64,000 nucleotides of DNA from positions 310,001 to 374,000 of the forward strand of contig NZ_JABWGO010000003.1 in the NCBI RefSeq assembly GCF_013363995.1, read 5' to 3'. Both the position numbers and the translations under genes were made by a program. Under the pieces are notes generated by a model that made no database searches, was not told the origin of the DNA, and saw nothing but the letters and a program-made list of their open reading frames with translations. Positions 56,650 to 64,000 of this stretch are shown here, piece by piece. Each line of letters starts with the position of its first letter. Positions within the stretch are counted from its first letter, which is position 1. The stretch is from Nonomuraea rhodomycinica (lineage in GTDB: Bacteria; Actinomycetota; Actinomycetes; Streptosporangiales; Streptosporangiaceae).

Positions 56650-57129
56650 GTGACGGACCCCATGGAGGAGCGGGCCACCACCCCCGCCCGGCTGCGCAGC
56701 CTGCCGACGCGGCTGCTGTCGCTGGTGACGATGCACTCCGACCGCATCGTCACCGAGGGCCTGGCGGGAGCCGACGCCCGCAAGTGGCACTACGCGGTCC
56801 TGGCCACGCTGGAGGAGGCCGGCCCCGCCAGCCAGGCCGAGCTCAGCCGCCGCACCGGCGTCTACCGCAGCGACCTGGTGTCCGTCATCAACGAGCTGTC
56901 CGCGCGCGGCCTGGTGGAGCGCGCCCCGGACCCCGCCGACCGCCGCCGCAACGTCATCACCCTGACCGAGGCCGGCCGCGACCGGCTGCGCCGGCTCGAC
57001 GCCCTGCTCGGCTCGCTGGCGGACGAGGTGCTGGCCCCGCTCGACGCCGCCGAGCGCGACCAGCTCACGGCGCTGCTCACCCGTCTGCTCGACCACCACG
57101 GCGGCCACCCCGCCCCGGGCGGCGGCTGA
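56650..57129 (+). CDS. MarR-family transcriptional regulator
   Basis: This 159-residue regulator has a MarR winged helix: WHYAVLATLEEAGPASQAELSRRTGVYRSDLVSVINELSARGLVERAPDPADRRRNVITLTEAGRDRLRRL. The GTG at 56650 lies 7 bases after a TAGGAT -10 box (56638-56643), so the mRNA is probably leaderless; an in-frame ATG at 56662 is possible. The ACTAACG operator cluster upstream is the probable binding site for control of itself and of the divergent hydrolase. Confidence 0.9.
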   Translation: MTDPMEERATTPARLRSLPTRLLSLVTMHSDRIVTEGLAGADARKWHYAVLATLEEAGPASQAELSRRTGVYRSDLVSVINELSARGLVERAPDPADRRRNVITLTEAGRDRLRRLDALLGSLADEVLAPLDAAERDQLTALLTRLLDHHGGHPAPGGG

Positions 57130-57151
57130 CACACCACCGATCGGGGCGGGT

Positions 57152-57847
57152 CTAGGACCTGTCGCGGGCGCCCGGCACCACGAGGCCCGTCTCGTACGCG
57201 GCCACGACCGCCTGCGTACGGTCGCGCAGCCCGAGCTTGCCCAGCACCCGGCTCACGTGCGTCTTCACCGTCTCCTCCGTGACCGTCAGCCGGGCGGCGA
57301 TCTCGGGGTTGGACAGGCCCTCGGCGATCAGCCGCAGCACCTGCGTCTCGCGCGGGGTGAGCGCGGCCAGCGCCGCCGCCGCCGCGGGGGTGGGACCGGG
57401 GCGCAGGCGCGCGAACTCGGCGATCAGCCGCCGCGTCACCCCCGGGGCCAGCAGCGCCTCACCCGCCGCGACCACCCGTACCGCGTCGAACAGCCGCTCC
57501 GCGGTGACATCCTTCAGCAGGAACCCGCTCGCCCCGGCGCGCAGCGCGTCGTAGACGTACTCGTCGAGGTCGAAGGTCGTCAGGATGAGCACCCGCAGCC
57601 CTTCGCCGGACCCCGCGGCCAGGCGGCGGGTGGCCTCGATGCCGTCCATGCCGGGCATGCGGACGTCCATGAGCACGACGTCGGGGCGCAGGTCGCGGCA
57701 GACCCGCACGGCCTGCGCGCCGTCGACAGCGGTGCCGACGACCGCGAAGTCGGGCTGCGTGGCCAGCAGCTCGGCGAAACCGGTGCGGACGACCAGATGA
57801 TCGTCCACGACGACGACCCGCACGGCGGGGGTTGCCGCGCCCGTCAT
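57152..57847 (-). CDS. NarL/LuxR-family response regulator
   Basis: This 231-residue regulator has a receiver with D15/D16 and phospho-acceptor D61 in [13 protein letters not shown], then K in FLLKDVTAE, and a C-terminal LuxR HTH ([45 protein letters not shown]). The ATG overlaps the kinase stop codon by 4 bases, making a coupled two-component pair. The divergent ABC exporter is the probable target, and the 28-bp palindrome between them is the best site candidate. Confidence 0.95.
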   Translation of the reverse strand: MTGAATPAVRVVVVDDHLVVRTGFAELLATQPDFAVVGTAVDGAQAVRVCRDLRPDVVLMDVRMPGMDGIEATRRLAAGSGEGLRVLILTTFDLDEYVYDALRAGASGFLLKDVTAERLFDAVRVVAAGEALLAPGVTRRLIAEFARLRPGPTPAAAAALAALTPRETQVLRLIAEGLSNPEIAARLTVTEETVKTHVSRVLGKLGLRDRTQAVVAAYETGLVVPGARDRS

Positions 57848-59298
57848 GCGGACTCCCCTGTGCCGGGGAGGGGGGCTTCGGCCAGGAAGCCCTCCCCCGT
57901 ACCGGGAAGGGTGGCTTCGACCAGGAAGCCGCCGCCGGGCGCGGGGCCGGTGGCGAGCCGCCCGCCCACCGCGGTCGCGCGCTCCCGCATCCCGGCCAGC
58001 CCGTGTCCCGCCACCCCGTCGGCCCGCGCGGGCAGGGAGGGGCCGGGGCCGTTGTCGCGGACGCGGACCCGCACCGCCTCACCCGGGTACACCAGCTCCA
58101 CGTCCACGGCGGCCCCCGGGGCGTGCCGGCGGGCGTTGGTGAGCGCCTCCTGGATGATCCGGTACGCCGCCAGCTCCACGCCCGGATCCAGCCGGACGGG
58201 ACGGCCCCGCACGATGAGGCGCGTACCCGCGCCCGAGGCGTCGCGGGCCTCGTCGAGCAGCTCGTTGACCTCGCCGAGCCCCAGCCCCGGCTGCGGCACC
58301 CGGACACCGGCGTCGGCGCCCGCGTCCTCGCGCAGCACGCCGAGCAGCCGCCGCATCTCGGTCAGCGCGGCGCGGGCGGTGTCGCCGATGGCCGCCAGCC
58401 GCTCCGCGCCCGCGGGCGGCATGCCGGGCGTGGCCAGCCGCGCCGTCTCCGCCTGCACGGCCACCATCGAGATATGGTGGGCCACCACGTCGTGCAGCTC
58501 GCGGGCGATCCGCGCCCGCTCGCCCCGCGCCGCGTGCTCCAGCAGGCCCTCGGTGGCGACCCGGCTGGCGGCGGCGCTCTCGCGCGCCTCGCCCCTGGCC
58601 CGCCGCGCCACGCCGGCCAGCGCCGCGGCCGGCGCCAGGGAGGCCAGCACCAGAGTGAGCATCCGCGTCTCGCCCGCGGCCTGTCCCACCAGGGCCAGCA
58701 GCGGGTACGGCAGCGCGGACGCGACGGCCACCTCCCGCGGACCGGCCCGGCCGAGGCGGTGACCGGCGACGAGCGTGGCGAGCGCGCCCGCCACGGTCAG
58801 CGTCTGGAACGCGGTCAGCGACAGCACGCCCGCCGCCGTGACGGTCAGCCCGGCCGCCACCGGCTGCCCCCACAGGGCCGGCACCGGCAGCGTCGTGGCC
58901 AGTGCCAGCAGGGCGGACACCACGAAGAACATCGGCCGCTCGGCGGTCAGCGCGGCCCGCGGGTCCACGGTGTGCGCCGCCGCCTCCGCCAGCGCGGCGC
59001 CCACCAGCGCCACCCCGGCCGCCACGGCCACGGCCCGCGACCCGGCCGGCCGCCCCGCCCACGCACGACCCCGGCGCGTCCACGTGAGGGCCCGGCCGGC
59101 CCATGCGCGGCTCCGGCCCGCCCACGAGTCGTCTCGGCCAGCCCACGAGTGGTCTCGGCCAGCCCACGAGTGGTCTCGGCCCGTCCACGCGGGGCCCCGG
59201 CCCGCCTGGTCCTCGCCCGGCAGGGCGGCCCGTGACCGCCGCGGGCCCGGCCGGTCCGCGCCCTCCGCGTGGGCGTGTGTTGCCTTCACCCTGGTCAT
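57844..59298 (-). CDS. NarL-type sensor histidine kinase with repeat-rich N-terminus
   Basis: About 484 residues: four to six membrane helices (about 88-240), then a HisKA_3 dimerisation domain ([26 protein letters not shown]) and an HATPase_c domain ([42 protein letters not shown]). It probably senses a membrane-active compound. The start is uncertain: ATG at 59298 is used, while 59325 adds nine residues within the palindrome. Residues about 37-83 are a Trp-Ala-Gly-Arg repeat, and the last 26 residues are a 13-residue unit ([13 protein letters not shown]) repeated twice, both made by tandem duplications. Confidence 0.88.
   Translation of the reverse strand: MTRVKATHAHAEGADRPGPRRSRAALPGEDQAGRGPAWTGRDHSWAGRDHSWAGRDDSWAGRSRAWAGRALTWTRRGRAWAGRPAGSRAVAVAAGVALVGAALAEAAAHTVDPRAALTAERPMFFVVSALLALATTLPVPALWGQPVAAGLTVTAAGVLSLTAFQTLTVAGALATLVAGHRLGRAGPREVAVASALPYPLLALVGQAAGETRMLTLVLASLAPAAALAGVARRARGEARESAAASRVATEGLLEHAARGERARIARELHDVVAHHISMVAVQAETARLATPGMPPAGAERLAAIGDTARAALTEMRRLLGVLREDAGADAGVRVPQPGLGLGEVNELLDEARDASGAGTRLIVRGRPVRLDPGVELAAYRIIQEALTNARRHAPGAAVDVELVYPGEAVRVRVRDNGPGPSLPARADGVAGHGLAGMRERATAVGGRLATGPAPGGGFLVEATLPGTGEGFLAEAPLPGTGESA
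57846..57925. repeat. 39-bp duplication at the kinase C-terminus
   Basis: Two copies of a 39-bp unit encode [13 protein letters not shown] and [13 protein letters not shown], so the HATPase domain is followed by a second copy of its last strand. Confidence 0.8.
59121..59183. repeat. 21-bp repeats encoding W-A-G-R-D-H-S in the kinase gene
   Basis: Three near-identical 21-bp units (59121, 59142, 59163), with degenerate copies on both sides between about 59045 and 59230, encode seven-residue repeats with one Trp and one Arg each before the first membrane helix. Confidence 0.9.
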
Positions 59299-59318
59299 TG
59301 TCCTGGTTGTCCGGGATA

Positions 59319-59346
59319 GCGGCATCCCTCGATCGAGGGATGCCGC
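59319..59346. promoter_or_regulatory. 28-bp perfect palindrome between kinase and ABC exporter
   Basis: GCGGCATCCCTCGA is followed directly by its exact reverse complement (59319-59346). It lies 21 bases from the kinase start at 59298 and 65 bases before the exporter ATPase start. The length and position fit a dimeric regulator site, most likely for the NarL-type regulator. Confidence 0.75.
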
Positions 59347-59410
59347 GCCGCCGACGATGGCTCCCCCGCGTGACGCGCCGGCCCGGCCCCGCCCCCTAGC
59401 CTGCGGTGCC

Positions 59411-60340
59411 ATGGAAACCACCATCGAAGTGGCCGGCCTGCGCAAACGGTACGGCCCGACCCTGGCGCTGGACGGCATGACGTTCACCGTGACGCCGGGA
59501 CGGGTCACCGGGTTCGTCGGCCCCAACGGCGCCGGCAAGTCCACCACCATGCGGGTGGTGCTGGGCCTGGACGCCGCCGACGAGGGGACCGCGCTGGTGG
59601 GCGGGCGGCCGTACCGGAGCCTGCGCGACCCGCTGCGGCACGTGGGCGCGCTGCTGGACGCCGGGGCGCTCCAGCCCAGCCGGACGGGCCGGCACCACCT
59701 GCTGTGGCTGGCCCACTCCCAGGGACTGGGGGCGCGGCGCGTGGACGAGGTGATCGACCTGGTCGGGCTGGGATCGGCGGCGCGGCGCAGGGCGGGCGGG
59801 TACTCGCTGGGGATGCGTCAGCGGCTCGGGATCGCGGCGGCGCTGCTCGGCGACCCGCCGATGCTGATGCTGGACGAGCCGTTCAACGGGCTGGACCCGG
59901 AGGGCATGGTGTGGATCAGGGGGCTGCTGGGCTCGCTGGCGGCCGAGGGCAGGGCCGTGCTCGTGTCGAGCCACCTGATGAGCGAGCTGGAGGACACCGC
60001 CGGGCACGTGGTGGTCGTGGGCCGGGGCCGGGTGGTGGCGGACGCGGCGGTGGCCGACCTGATCGCCGGCGCCTCCCGTGGGCGGGTCACGCTGCGCACG
60101 TCCGACCGGGCGGCGGCGACGGCGGTGCTGGCGGGGGCGGGCGCCGCGGTGACCGTGTCCGGTCGCGACACGGTGACGGTCTCCGGGGTGCCGGCCGAGC
60201 GGGTCGTGGGGCTGCTGACCGCCGGAGGGGTGCCGTTCTCGGAGGTGGCGGCGCACCGGGCGACGCTGGAGGAGGCGTACATGGAGCTGACCCGCGACGC
60301 GGTCGAGTTCCGCGCCGCGACCGGCGGGGCGGCGCGATGA
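59411..60340 (+). CDS. ABC exporter ATPase (drug/bacitracin type)
   Basis: This 309-residue ATPase has Walker A GPNGAGKST, the Q-loop replaced by LLDAGALQP as in the DrrA/BcrA class, the signature YSLGMRQRLGIA, Walker B MLMLDEPFNGLDPEG and the switch His in SSHLMSE. The C-terminal 80 residues are the regulatory extension common in actinobacterial drug exporters. The ATG at 59411 has no Shine-Dalgarno, and TAGCCT about 10 bases upstream suggests a leaderless mRNA. It is the first gene of a three-gene exporter facing a two-component system. Confidence 0.93.
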   Translation: METTIEVAGLRKRYGPTLALDGMTFTVTPGRVTGFVGPNGAGKSTTMRVVLGLDAADEGTALVGGRPYRSLRDPLRHVGALLDAGALQPSRTGRHHLLWLAHSQGLGARRVDEVIDLVGLGSAARRRAGGYSLGMRQRLGIAAALLGDPPMLMLDEPFNGLDPEGMVWIRGLLGSLAAEGRAVLVSSHLMSELEDTAGHVVVVGRGRVVADAAVADLIAGASRGRVTLRTSDRAAATAVLAGAGAAVTVSGRDTVTVSGVPAERVVGLLTAGGVPFSEVAAHRATLEEAYMELTRDAVEFRAATGGAAR

Positions 60341-60437
60341 CGACGAACGAGCCGTCCCGGAGAACCGGCGCGATGACGAACGAGCCGTCCCAGAGAACCG
60401 GCGCGATGACGAACGAGCCGTCCCCGGGGAACGGCGC
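60336..60437. repeat. 33-36-bp repeats duplicating a translation start
   Basis: Units at 60336-60371 (36 bp), 60372-60404 and 60405-60437 (33 bp each) encode M-T-N-E-P-S-x-R-T-G-A. Each begins with an in-frame ATG, and the first two have GGAGAAC or AGAGAAC before the next ATG. Confidence 0.93.
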
Positions 60438-62025
60438 GACGACGACGGGCGCGCGGCCCCCGGGGAGCGGTGGGATGGCGGGGGAGAGGGCGTCGGCGAC
60501 CGGCGGGTTCGGGCGGCTGGTGCGGGCGGAGTGGACGAAGTTCCGCACGGTCCGCGGCTGGGTGGCCGGCATGGCCGCCGCCGCGCTGGTCGTCGTGCTG
60601 CTCGGCCTGATGTCGGCGGCGGGCAGCCACACCTCGTGCGGCGGTCCGGACGACACCTGCCCGGTGCCGCCCGTCGGCCCGGGCGGCGAGGCGGTCAGCG
60701 ACCACTTCTTCTTCGCGCACCGGACGCTGACCGGCGACGGCTCCGTCACCGCGCGCCTGACCTCGATGACGGGGAGGGTCCGGGTGCCCGACAGCGTCCC
60801 CGGGGTGCGGGAGCTGGACTCCCGTGTCGTGCCGTGGGCCAAGGCGGGGCTGATCGTCAAGGACGGCGTCCGGGAGGGCTCCACGTACGCCGCGGTCATG
60901 GTGACGGGCGCCCACGGGGTGCGCATGCAGCACGACTTCACCCAGGACACCGCCGGCCGGTCCGGCGGCGTGTCGGTGTCCCGGCCGCGCTGGCTGCGGC
61001 TGGACCGCGCGGGCGAGGAGATCACCGGGTACGAGTCCGAGGACGGCCGGCGCTGGACGAAGGTCGGCACGGCCCGGCTGCCCGGGCTGCCGGACACGGC
61101 GGAGATCGGGCTGTTCGCCGCCTCGCCCGGCGACCTGACCGTGAGACGGGCCGACTTCGGCGGCAGCGTCGAGCAGGTCCGCTTCTCCGAGACCACCGCC
61201 GTCTTCGACCGGGTCGAGCTGTCGGGCCGCGTCGCGGACACGACCTGGAGCCGCGACGACATCGGCGCCACGACGGAGCCGGACGGCGTGACCGTCCACC
61301 ACCCGGGCGGCTTCCACGAGTCCGCCGGCACGTACACCGTGACCGGCGTCGGCGACATCGGGCCCCTCACCGACGGCCAGCGTCCCGAGAACACGCTGAC
61401 CGGCGTGGTGATCGGGCTGATCGTGGTGATCGTCGTGGCGGTCGGGTCCGTCACCGCGGAGTACCGGCGCGGCCTCATCCGCACCACGCTGCTCGCCTCG
61501 CCGCGGCGCGGTCGCGTGCTGGCCGCCAAGGCGGTGGTGATCGCCGCGGTGACCTTCGCCGCCGGGCTGGCGGCCACCGCCGTCACGGTGCCGGTGGGAA
61601 CGGGCCTGCTGCGCGGCAACGGAGCCGTCGTGCTGCCGGTGTCCTGGGCGGCGCAGGTGCGGCTGGTGGCCGGGGTCGCCCTGATGATGGCCGCCGTGGC
61701 GGTCCTGGCGCTCGCGATGGGCGCGCTGTTCCGGCGCGGCCCGGCGGCGATCACGGCCGGCGTCGCGGTCATCGTGGTGCCGCACCTGCTGGCGACCGCG
61801 TCGGTCCTGCCGGACGAGGCGGCGCGGTGGCTGCTGCGGCTGACCCCGGCGGCGGGGTTCGCGGTCCAGCAGAGCATTCCCGAGTACCCGCAGGTGCTCG
61901 CCAACTACGTCCCCTCGGCGGGCTACTACCCGCTCGCGCCGTGGGGCGGGCTCGCGGTGCTGTGCGGGTACGCCGCGCTCGCGCTCGCCCTGGCCGTCGT
62001 CCGCCTCAACGGGAGGGACGCGTGA
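60337..62025 (+). CDS. ABC exporter permease with large extracellular DUF1349-like domain
   Basis: This 562-residue permease has one membrane helix at about 82-100, an extracytoplasmic region of about 250 residues, then five helices from about 345 to 555. The external part contains WLRLDRAGEEITGYESEDGRRWTKVGTARLPGLPDTAEIGLFAASPGD, the look of a DUF1349/concanavalin-like beta sandwich. EYRRGLIRTTLLASPRRGRVLAAK is the ABC2-type loop. The ATG overlaps the ATPase stop codon. Three in-frame ATGs (60337, 60373, 60406) sit in repeats, each encoding M-T-N-E-P-S, so the N-terminal 45 residues are repeat-derived. Confidence 0.9.
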   Translation: MTTNEPSRRTGAMTNEPSQRTGAMTNEPSPGNGATTTGARPPGSGGMAGERASATGGFGRLVRAEWTKFRTVRGWVAGMAAAALVVVLLGLMSAAGSHTSCGGPDDTCPVPPVGPGGEAVSDHFFFAHRTLTGDGSVTARLTSMTGRVRVPDSVPGVRELDSRVVPWAKAGLIVKDGVREGSTYAAVMVTGAHGVRMQHDFTQDTAGRSGGVSVSRPRWLRLDRAGEEITGYESEDGRRWTKVGTARLPGLPDTAEIGLFAASPGDLTVRRADFGGSVEQVRFSETTAVFDRVELSGRVADTTWSRDDIGATTEPDGVTVHHPGGFHESAGTYTVTGVGDIGPLTDGQRPENTLTGVVIGLIVVIVVAVGSVTAEYRRGLIRTTLLASPRRGRVLAAKAVVIAAVTFAAGLAATAVTVPVGTGLLRGNGAVVLPVSWAAQVRLVAGVALMMAAVAVLALAMGALFRRGPAAITAGVAVIVVPHLLATASVLPDEAARWLLRLTPAAGFAVQQSIPEYPQVLANYVPSAGYYPLAPWGGLAVLCGYAALALALAVVRLNGRDA

Positions 62026-62984
62026 ACCGCCGGCGCGGGTCCCGGGAAGGAGACCGGGCGAGCGGGGAGTCTCAGGAGGGAGGTCTGGCGAGCCGGGAGC
62101 CTCGGGAGGGAGACCGGGCGAGTCGGGAGCCTCGGGTGGGAGACCGGGCGAGCGGGGAGCCTTGGGGAGGTGGCCGGGCGAGTCGGGAGCCTCGGGAGCC
62201 GGGCCGGATGCGGCGGGAGGTGCGGGCCGAGTGGACGAAGCTGCGCACCGAGCCCGGCGCCGTACGCCTGCTGCCGGCGCTGGTCGTCCTGACCGTGGCG
62301 GCGAGCGTCGCGGTGTGCGCGAGCGTGACCTGCCCGGCGGCGGGCTGCGGCCACGACGCCGTCCGGCTCGCGCTCGGCGGCGTCCAGGTGGGGCAGGCCG
62401 TCGCGGCGGTGCTGGCCGTCCTGGTCGTCGGCGGCGAGTACGGCACCGGCATGATCCGCACCACCCTCACCGCCATGCCCCGCCGCGGGGCCGTCCTCGC
62501 GGCCAAGGCCGCCGTGCTGACGGGCGTGACGCTGCCGGCCGCCGTCCTCGCCGTGCTGGGCTCGCTGCTGGCCGGGCGGCTCGTCCTGCCCGGCCGGGGG
62601 TTCACCGCCGCGCACGGCCATCCGCCGTTGTCGCTCGCCGACGGTCCGACGCTGCGGGCCGTCGCCGGGTCGGTCCTGTACCTCGTGCTGGTCGCGCTGC
62701 TGAGCCTCGGGATCGCGTTCGCCGTGCGCGACTCCGCGGCGGCGATCGGGGTGGTGCTCGGGCTGCTGTACGCGTCGGCGGTGCTGCCGCTCATGGTCGG
62801 CGACCCGGACTGGCAGCTCGCGCTGTGGCGGTTGTCACCGTCGAACGCGGGCCTGGCCGTCCAGGCCACCACCGGGCTCGACGGCCTGCCGCTGAGCCCG
62901 TGGGCGGGCCTCGGCGTGCTGGCCGCGTGGGCGGTCGCGGCGCTCACGGGCGGCGGGCTGCTGCTGCGCGCCCGCGACGCGTGA
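62022..62984 (+). CDS. ABC exporter permease, second subunit
   Basis: Up to 320 residues; the conserved part starts at MRREVRAEWTKLRTEPGAVRLLPALVVLT and has about six membrane helices with the loop GGEYGTGMIRTTLTAMPRRGAVLAAK. It is shorter than its partner and lacks the external domain. The GTG at 62022 overlaps the upstream stop codon, but the ATG at 62208 after GGGAG is a good alternative that removes the 60-residue repeat (G-D-R-A-S-x-E-P-x-E). With the ATPase and the larger permease it should form one exporter. Confidence 0.88.
   Translation: MNRRRGSREGDRASGESQEGGLASREPREGDRASREPRVGDRASGEPWGGGRASREPREPGRMRREVRAEWTKLRTEPGAVRLLPALVVLTVAASVAVCASVTCPAAGCGHDAVRLALGGVQVGQAVAAVLAVLVVGGEYGTGMIRTTLTAMPRRGAVLAAKAAVLTGVTLPAAVLAVLGSLLAGRLVLPGRGFTAAHGHPPLSLADGPTLRAVAGSVLYLVLVALLSLGIAFAVRDSAAAIGVVLGLLYASAVLPLMVGDPDWQLALWRLSPSNAGLAVQATTGLDGLPLSPWAGLGVLAAWAVAALTGGGLLLRARDA
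62050..62199. repeat. Five 30-bp repeats at the 5' end of the second permease gene
   Basis: Five units (starting 62050, 62080, 62110, 62140, 62170) encode the ten-residue G-D-R-A-S-R-E-P-R-E repeat. Most copies contain a Shine-Dalgarno-like GGGAG or GGAGGGAG, ending just before the ATG at 62208. Confidence 0.92.
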
Positions 62985-63085
62985 CGCCGCGACGTCGTGA
63001 CGTCGTGACGTCGTGACGCCGTGACGCCGTGAGGCCGCGACGTCGTCGTGAGGCGTGACGTCGTGACGTGGTGACCTCGTGACGC
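62985..63085. repeat. Imperfect 9-bp GACGTCGTG repeat array
   Basis: Eight or more imperfect copies of GACGTCGTG follow the last codon of the permease gene (stop at 62982-62984) and fill most of the gap to the GNAT gene. GACGTC is itself palindromic, so the array could also fold. Confidence 0.85.
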
Positions 63086-63125
63086 CGGCGGCCGTGACCT
63101 GCGGGACCGCGACGCCCCGGGGCCG

Positions 63126-63656
63126 CTACGCCGGCTGACGGGGATCGGTGCGCAGGAGCGCGTACAGGAGCTGGTCGTGCCACGCTCCGGCGCGCCACTG
63201 CGCCTCCCGCAGCACGCCCTCCCGCCGGAACCCCGCCTTCTCCAGCGCCCGCTGCTCGGCCCGGTTGCGGGTGTCGGTGTACGCCTGGACGCGGTGCGCC
63301 CGGGTGTGGTCGAACAGGTACGCGACCAGGCGGCGCTGCGCCTCGGTGCCGATCCCGCGGCCCCGGAAGGCCGGCCGCAGCAGGATCCCGATCGTCCAGC
63401 ACCAGGAGTCGGCGGGCGGACCCCAGCCCGAGGCCCTGCCCCAGTCGACCCGGCCCGCCACGTCGTCGCCGTCGCAGACCGTCAGCGTGCCGCCGTCGTC
63501 GTGCAGCATCCCGTTCTCGGCGTAGGCGCGCCGGTCGCGGCCGGGGGAGCGGAAGCCGAACCACTGCAGCTCGCTCCGCCCGGCCGGCGTGCCGAACTCC
63601 TCCTCGAAGACCGTCAGGTCGCTCTCCCGGACCGGCCGGAGCGTCACACGGGTCAC
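63126..63656 (-). CDS. GNAT-family N-acetyltransferase (RimJ-like)
   Basis: This 176-residue protein resembles the RimJ/RimL acetyltransferase_3 group: VTLRPVRESDLTVFEEEFGTP, SWCWTIGILLRPAFRGRGIGTEAQRRLVAYLFDHTRAHRVQAYTDTRNRAEQRALEKAGFRREGVLREAQWRAGAWHDQLLYALL. The R-x-x-G-x-G acetyl-CoA loop and the E-K-A-G-F motif are intact. The GTG at 63656 is chosen because GAGGAGAG lies 7 bases upstream. It lies behind the truncated TetR gene, 34 bases away, and may be in its operon. Confidence 0.9.
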   Translation of the reverse strand: MTRVTLRPVRESDLTVFEEEFGTPAGRSELQWFGFRSPGRDRRAYAENGMLHDDGGTLTVCDGDDVAGRVDWGRASGWGPPADSWCWTIGILLRPAFRGRGIGTEAQRRLVAYLFDHTRAHRVQAYTDTRNRAEQRALEKAGFRREGVLREAQWRAGAWHDQLLYALLRTDPRQPA

Positions 63657-63690
63657 GCGGCTCTCCTCGCGGGGTTCTGGCGGACAGGGG

Positions 63691-64000
63691 TCAGCGGAGC
63701 GCGTCGATCCAGCGCTCCAGGCGCTCGCCCTCGGCCTTCATCAGCTCCGGGTCGCGCAGGGTGTTGGTGACCAGCGAGATCCCCTGGTAGGAGGACAGCA
63801 GGGCGACGGCCAGCTCCGGAGCGTCGTCGCGCCCCAGGGCGGCGAACTGCCGCTCCATCCAGCCGAGCAGCTCCCGCATCAGGGCGGCCACCGCCTGGTC
63901 GAGACCGTCGGCGCGTTTGTCCAGTTCGGAGGCCAGCGTGCCGGTGGGGCAGCCGTAGCGGGCGGCGACCTCCCGCTGGTCCACCCAGCCGCGGACGAGC
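63691..64000 (-). CDS. TetR-family regulator, C-terminal part (cut by window end)
   Basis: About 103 residues continue past the window edge. The visible part, LVRGWVDQREVAARYGCPTG, then LASELDKR and LGWMERQFAALGRDDAPELAVALLSSYQGISLVTNTLRDPELM, matches the ligand-binding domain of TetR regulators (TetR_C_16/AcrR-like). The GCPTGTLASEL segment is typical of YxaF/LmrA-like members. The HTH lies outside the window. Likely operon partner of the downstream GNAT gene. Confidence 0.8.
   Translation of the reverse strand, partial: LVRGWVDQREVAARYGCPTGTLASELDKRADGLDQAVAALMRELLGWMERQFAALGRDDAPELAVALLSSYQGISLVTNTLRDPELMKAEGERLERWIDALR

Noticed and set aside
60336..62199. CRISPR-like repeats
   Set aside because: The units are directly adjacent without spacers, lie in frame in coding regions, and no cas gene is present.
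63126..63656. Missing acetyltransferase of the siderophore pathway
   Set aside because: This GNAT is RimJ-like, 10 kb away on a different transcript and with no iron box; the GNAT at 31130 is similarly unlinked.

Overview
The window is very GC-rich, with short leaders, many GTG starts and many ATGA/GTGA start-stop overlaps. It contains an IdeR/DmdR-type iron box, an AfsR/SARP-type regulator, an ECF41-type sigma factor and a deazaflavin-type nitroreductase domain. Together these point to a high-GC actinomycete, plausibly Streptosporangiales or Streptomycetales; genus is inference only. No rRNA, tRNA, CRISPR array, integrase or transposase was recognised, so this looks like chromosomal accessory/arm sequence.

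Layout. 0-5.3 kb: a nitrilase-family hydrolase, a tandem universal stress protein, an orphan OmpR-type response regulator with a remnant of an ABC ATPase behind it, two STAS proteins, a small secreted four-Cys protein and a GCS2-type carboxylate-amine ligase. 5.7-10.5 kb: a nitroreductase-hemerythrin fusion, then a three-gene sugar-type ABC importer (ATPase, permease, lipoprotein) with overlapping ends. 10.6-27 kb: three STAND-type (NB-ARC/TPR) regulators, an ECF41-like sigma factor, MarR and double-MerR regulators, a UvrA paralogue and an S9 peptidase. 27-33 kb: an alpha-oxoamine synthase, a patatin, a TetR-controlled small operon, GNAT, LysE and SDR genes.

33-41.7 kb looks like one peptide-scavenging unit: an M81 peptidase and a ROK repressor face a dipeptide/oligopeptide ABC importer (lipoprotein, two permeases, one fused double ATPase). 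A candidate ROK operator overlaps a good promoter in front of the importer. 41.7-52.8 kb is a seven-gene minus-strand operon for an NRPS-independent (NIS) siderophore: type III PLP decarboxylase, diaminobutyrate aminotransferase, group II decarboxylase, two IucA/IucC synthetases, an N-hydroxylase and a glutamine-synthetase homologue. Six of the seven are fused by 4-bp overlaps, and all lie behind a 19-bp iron box overlapping the promoter. It resembles the schizokinen/rhizobactin pathway but lacks the acetyltransferase and adds two enzymes that pathway does not use, so the product may be new.

52.9-64 kb: M48 peptidase, alpha/beta hydrolases, LysE, a MarR-haloalkane-dehalogenase-like pair with a multi-site operator, and a NarL-type two-component system divergent from a three-gene ABC exporter with a 28-bp perfect palindrome between them; then a GNAT and a truncated TetR gene.

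A theme across the window is short tandem repeats at gene boundaries. 25-bp arrays copy gene 3' ends including the stop codon (17.1 and 31.1 kb). In-frame 30-36-bp arrays duplicate N-terminal or start regions of translationally coupled genes (48.2, 60.3 and 62.1 kb). Others lie inside genes (21.7, 24.8, 57.9 and 59.1 kb).
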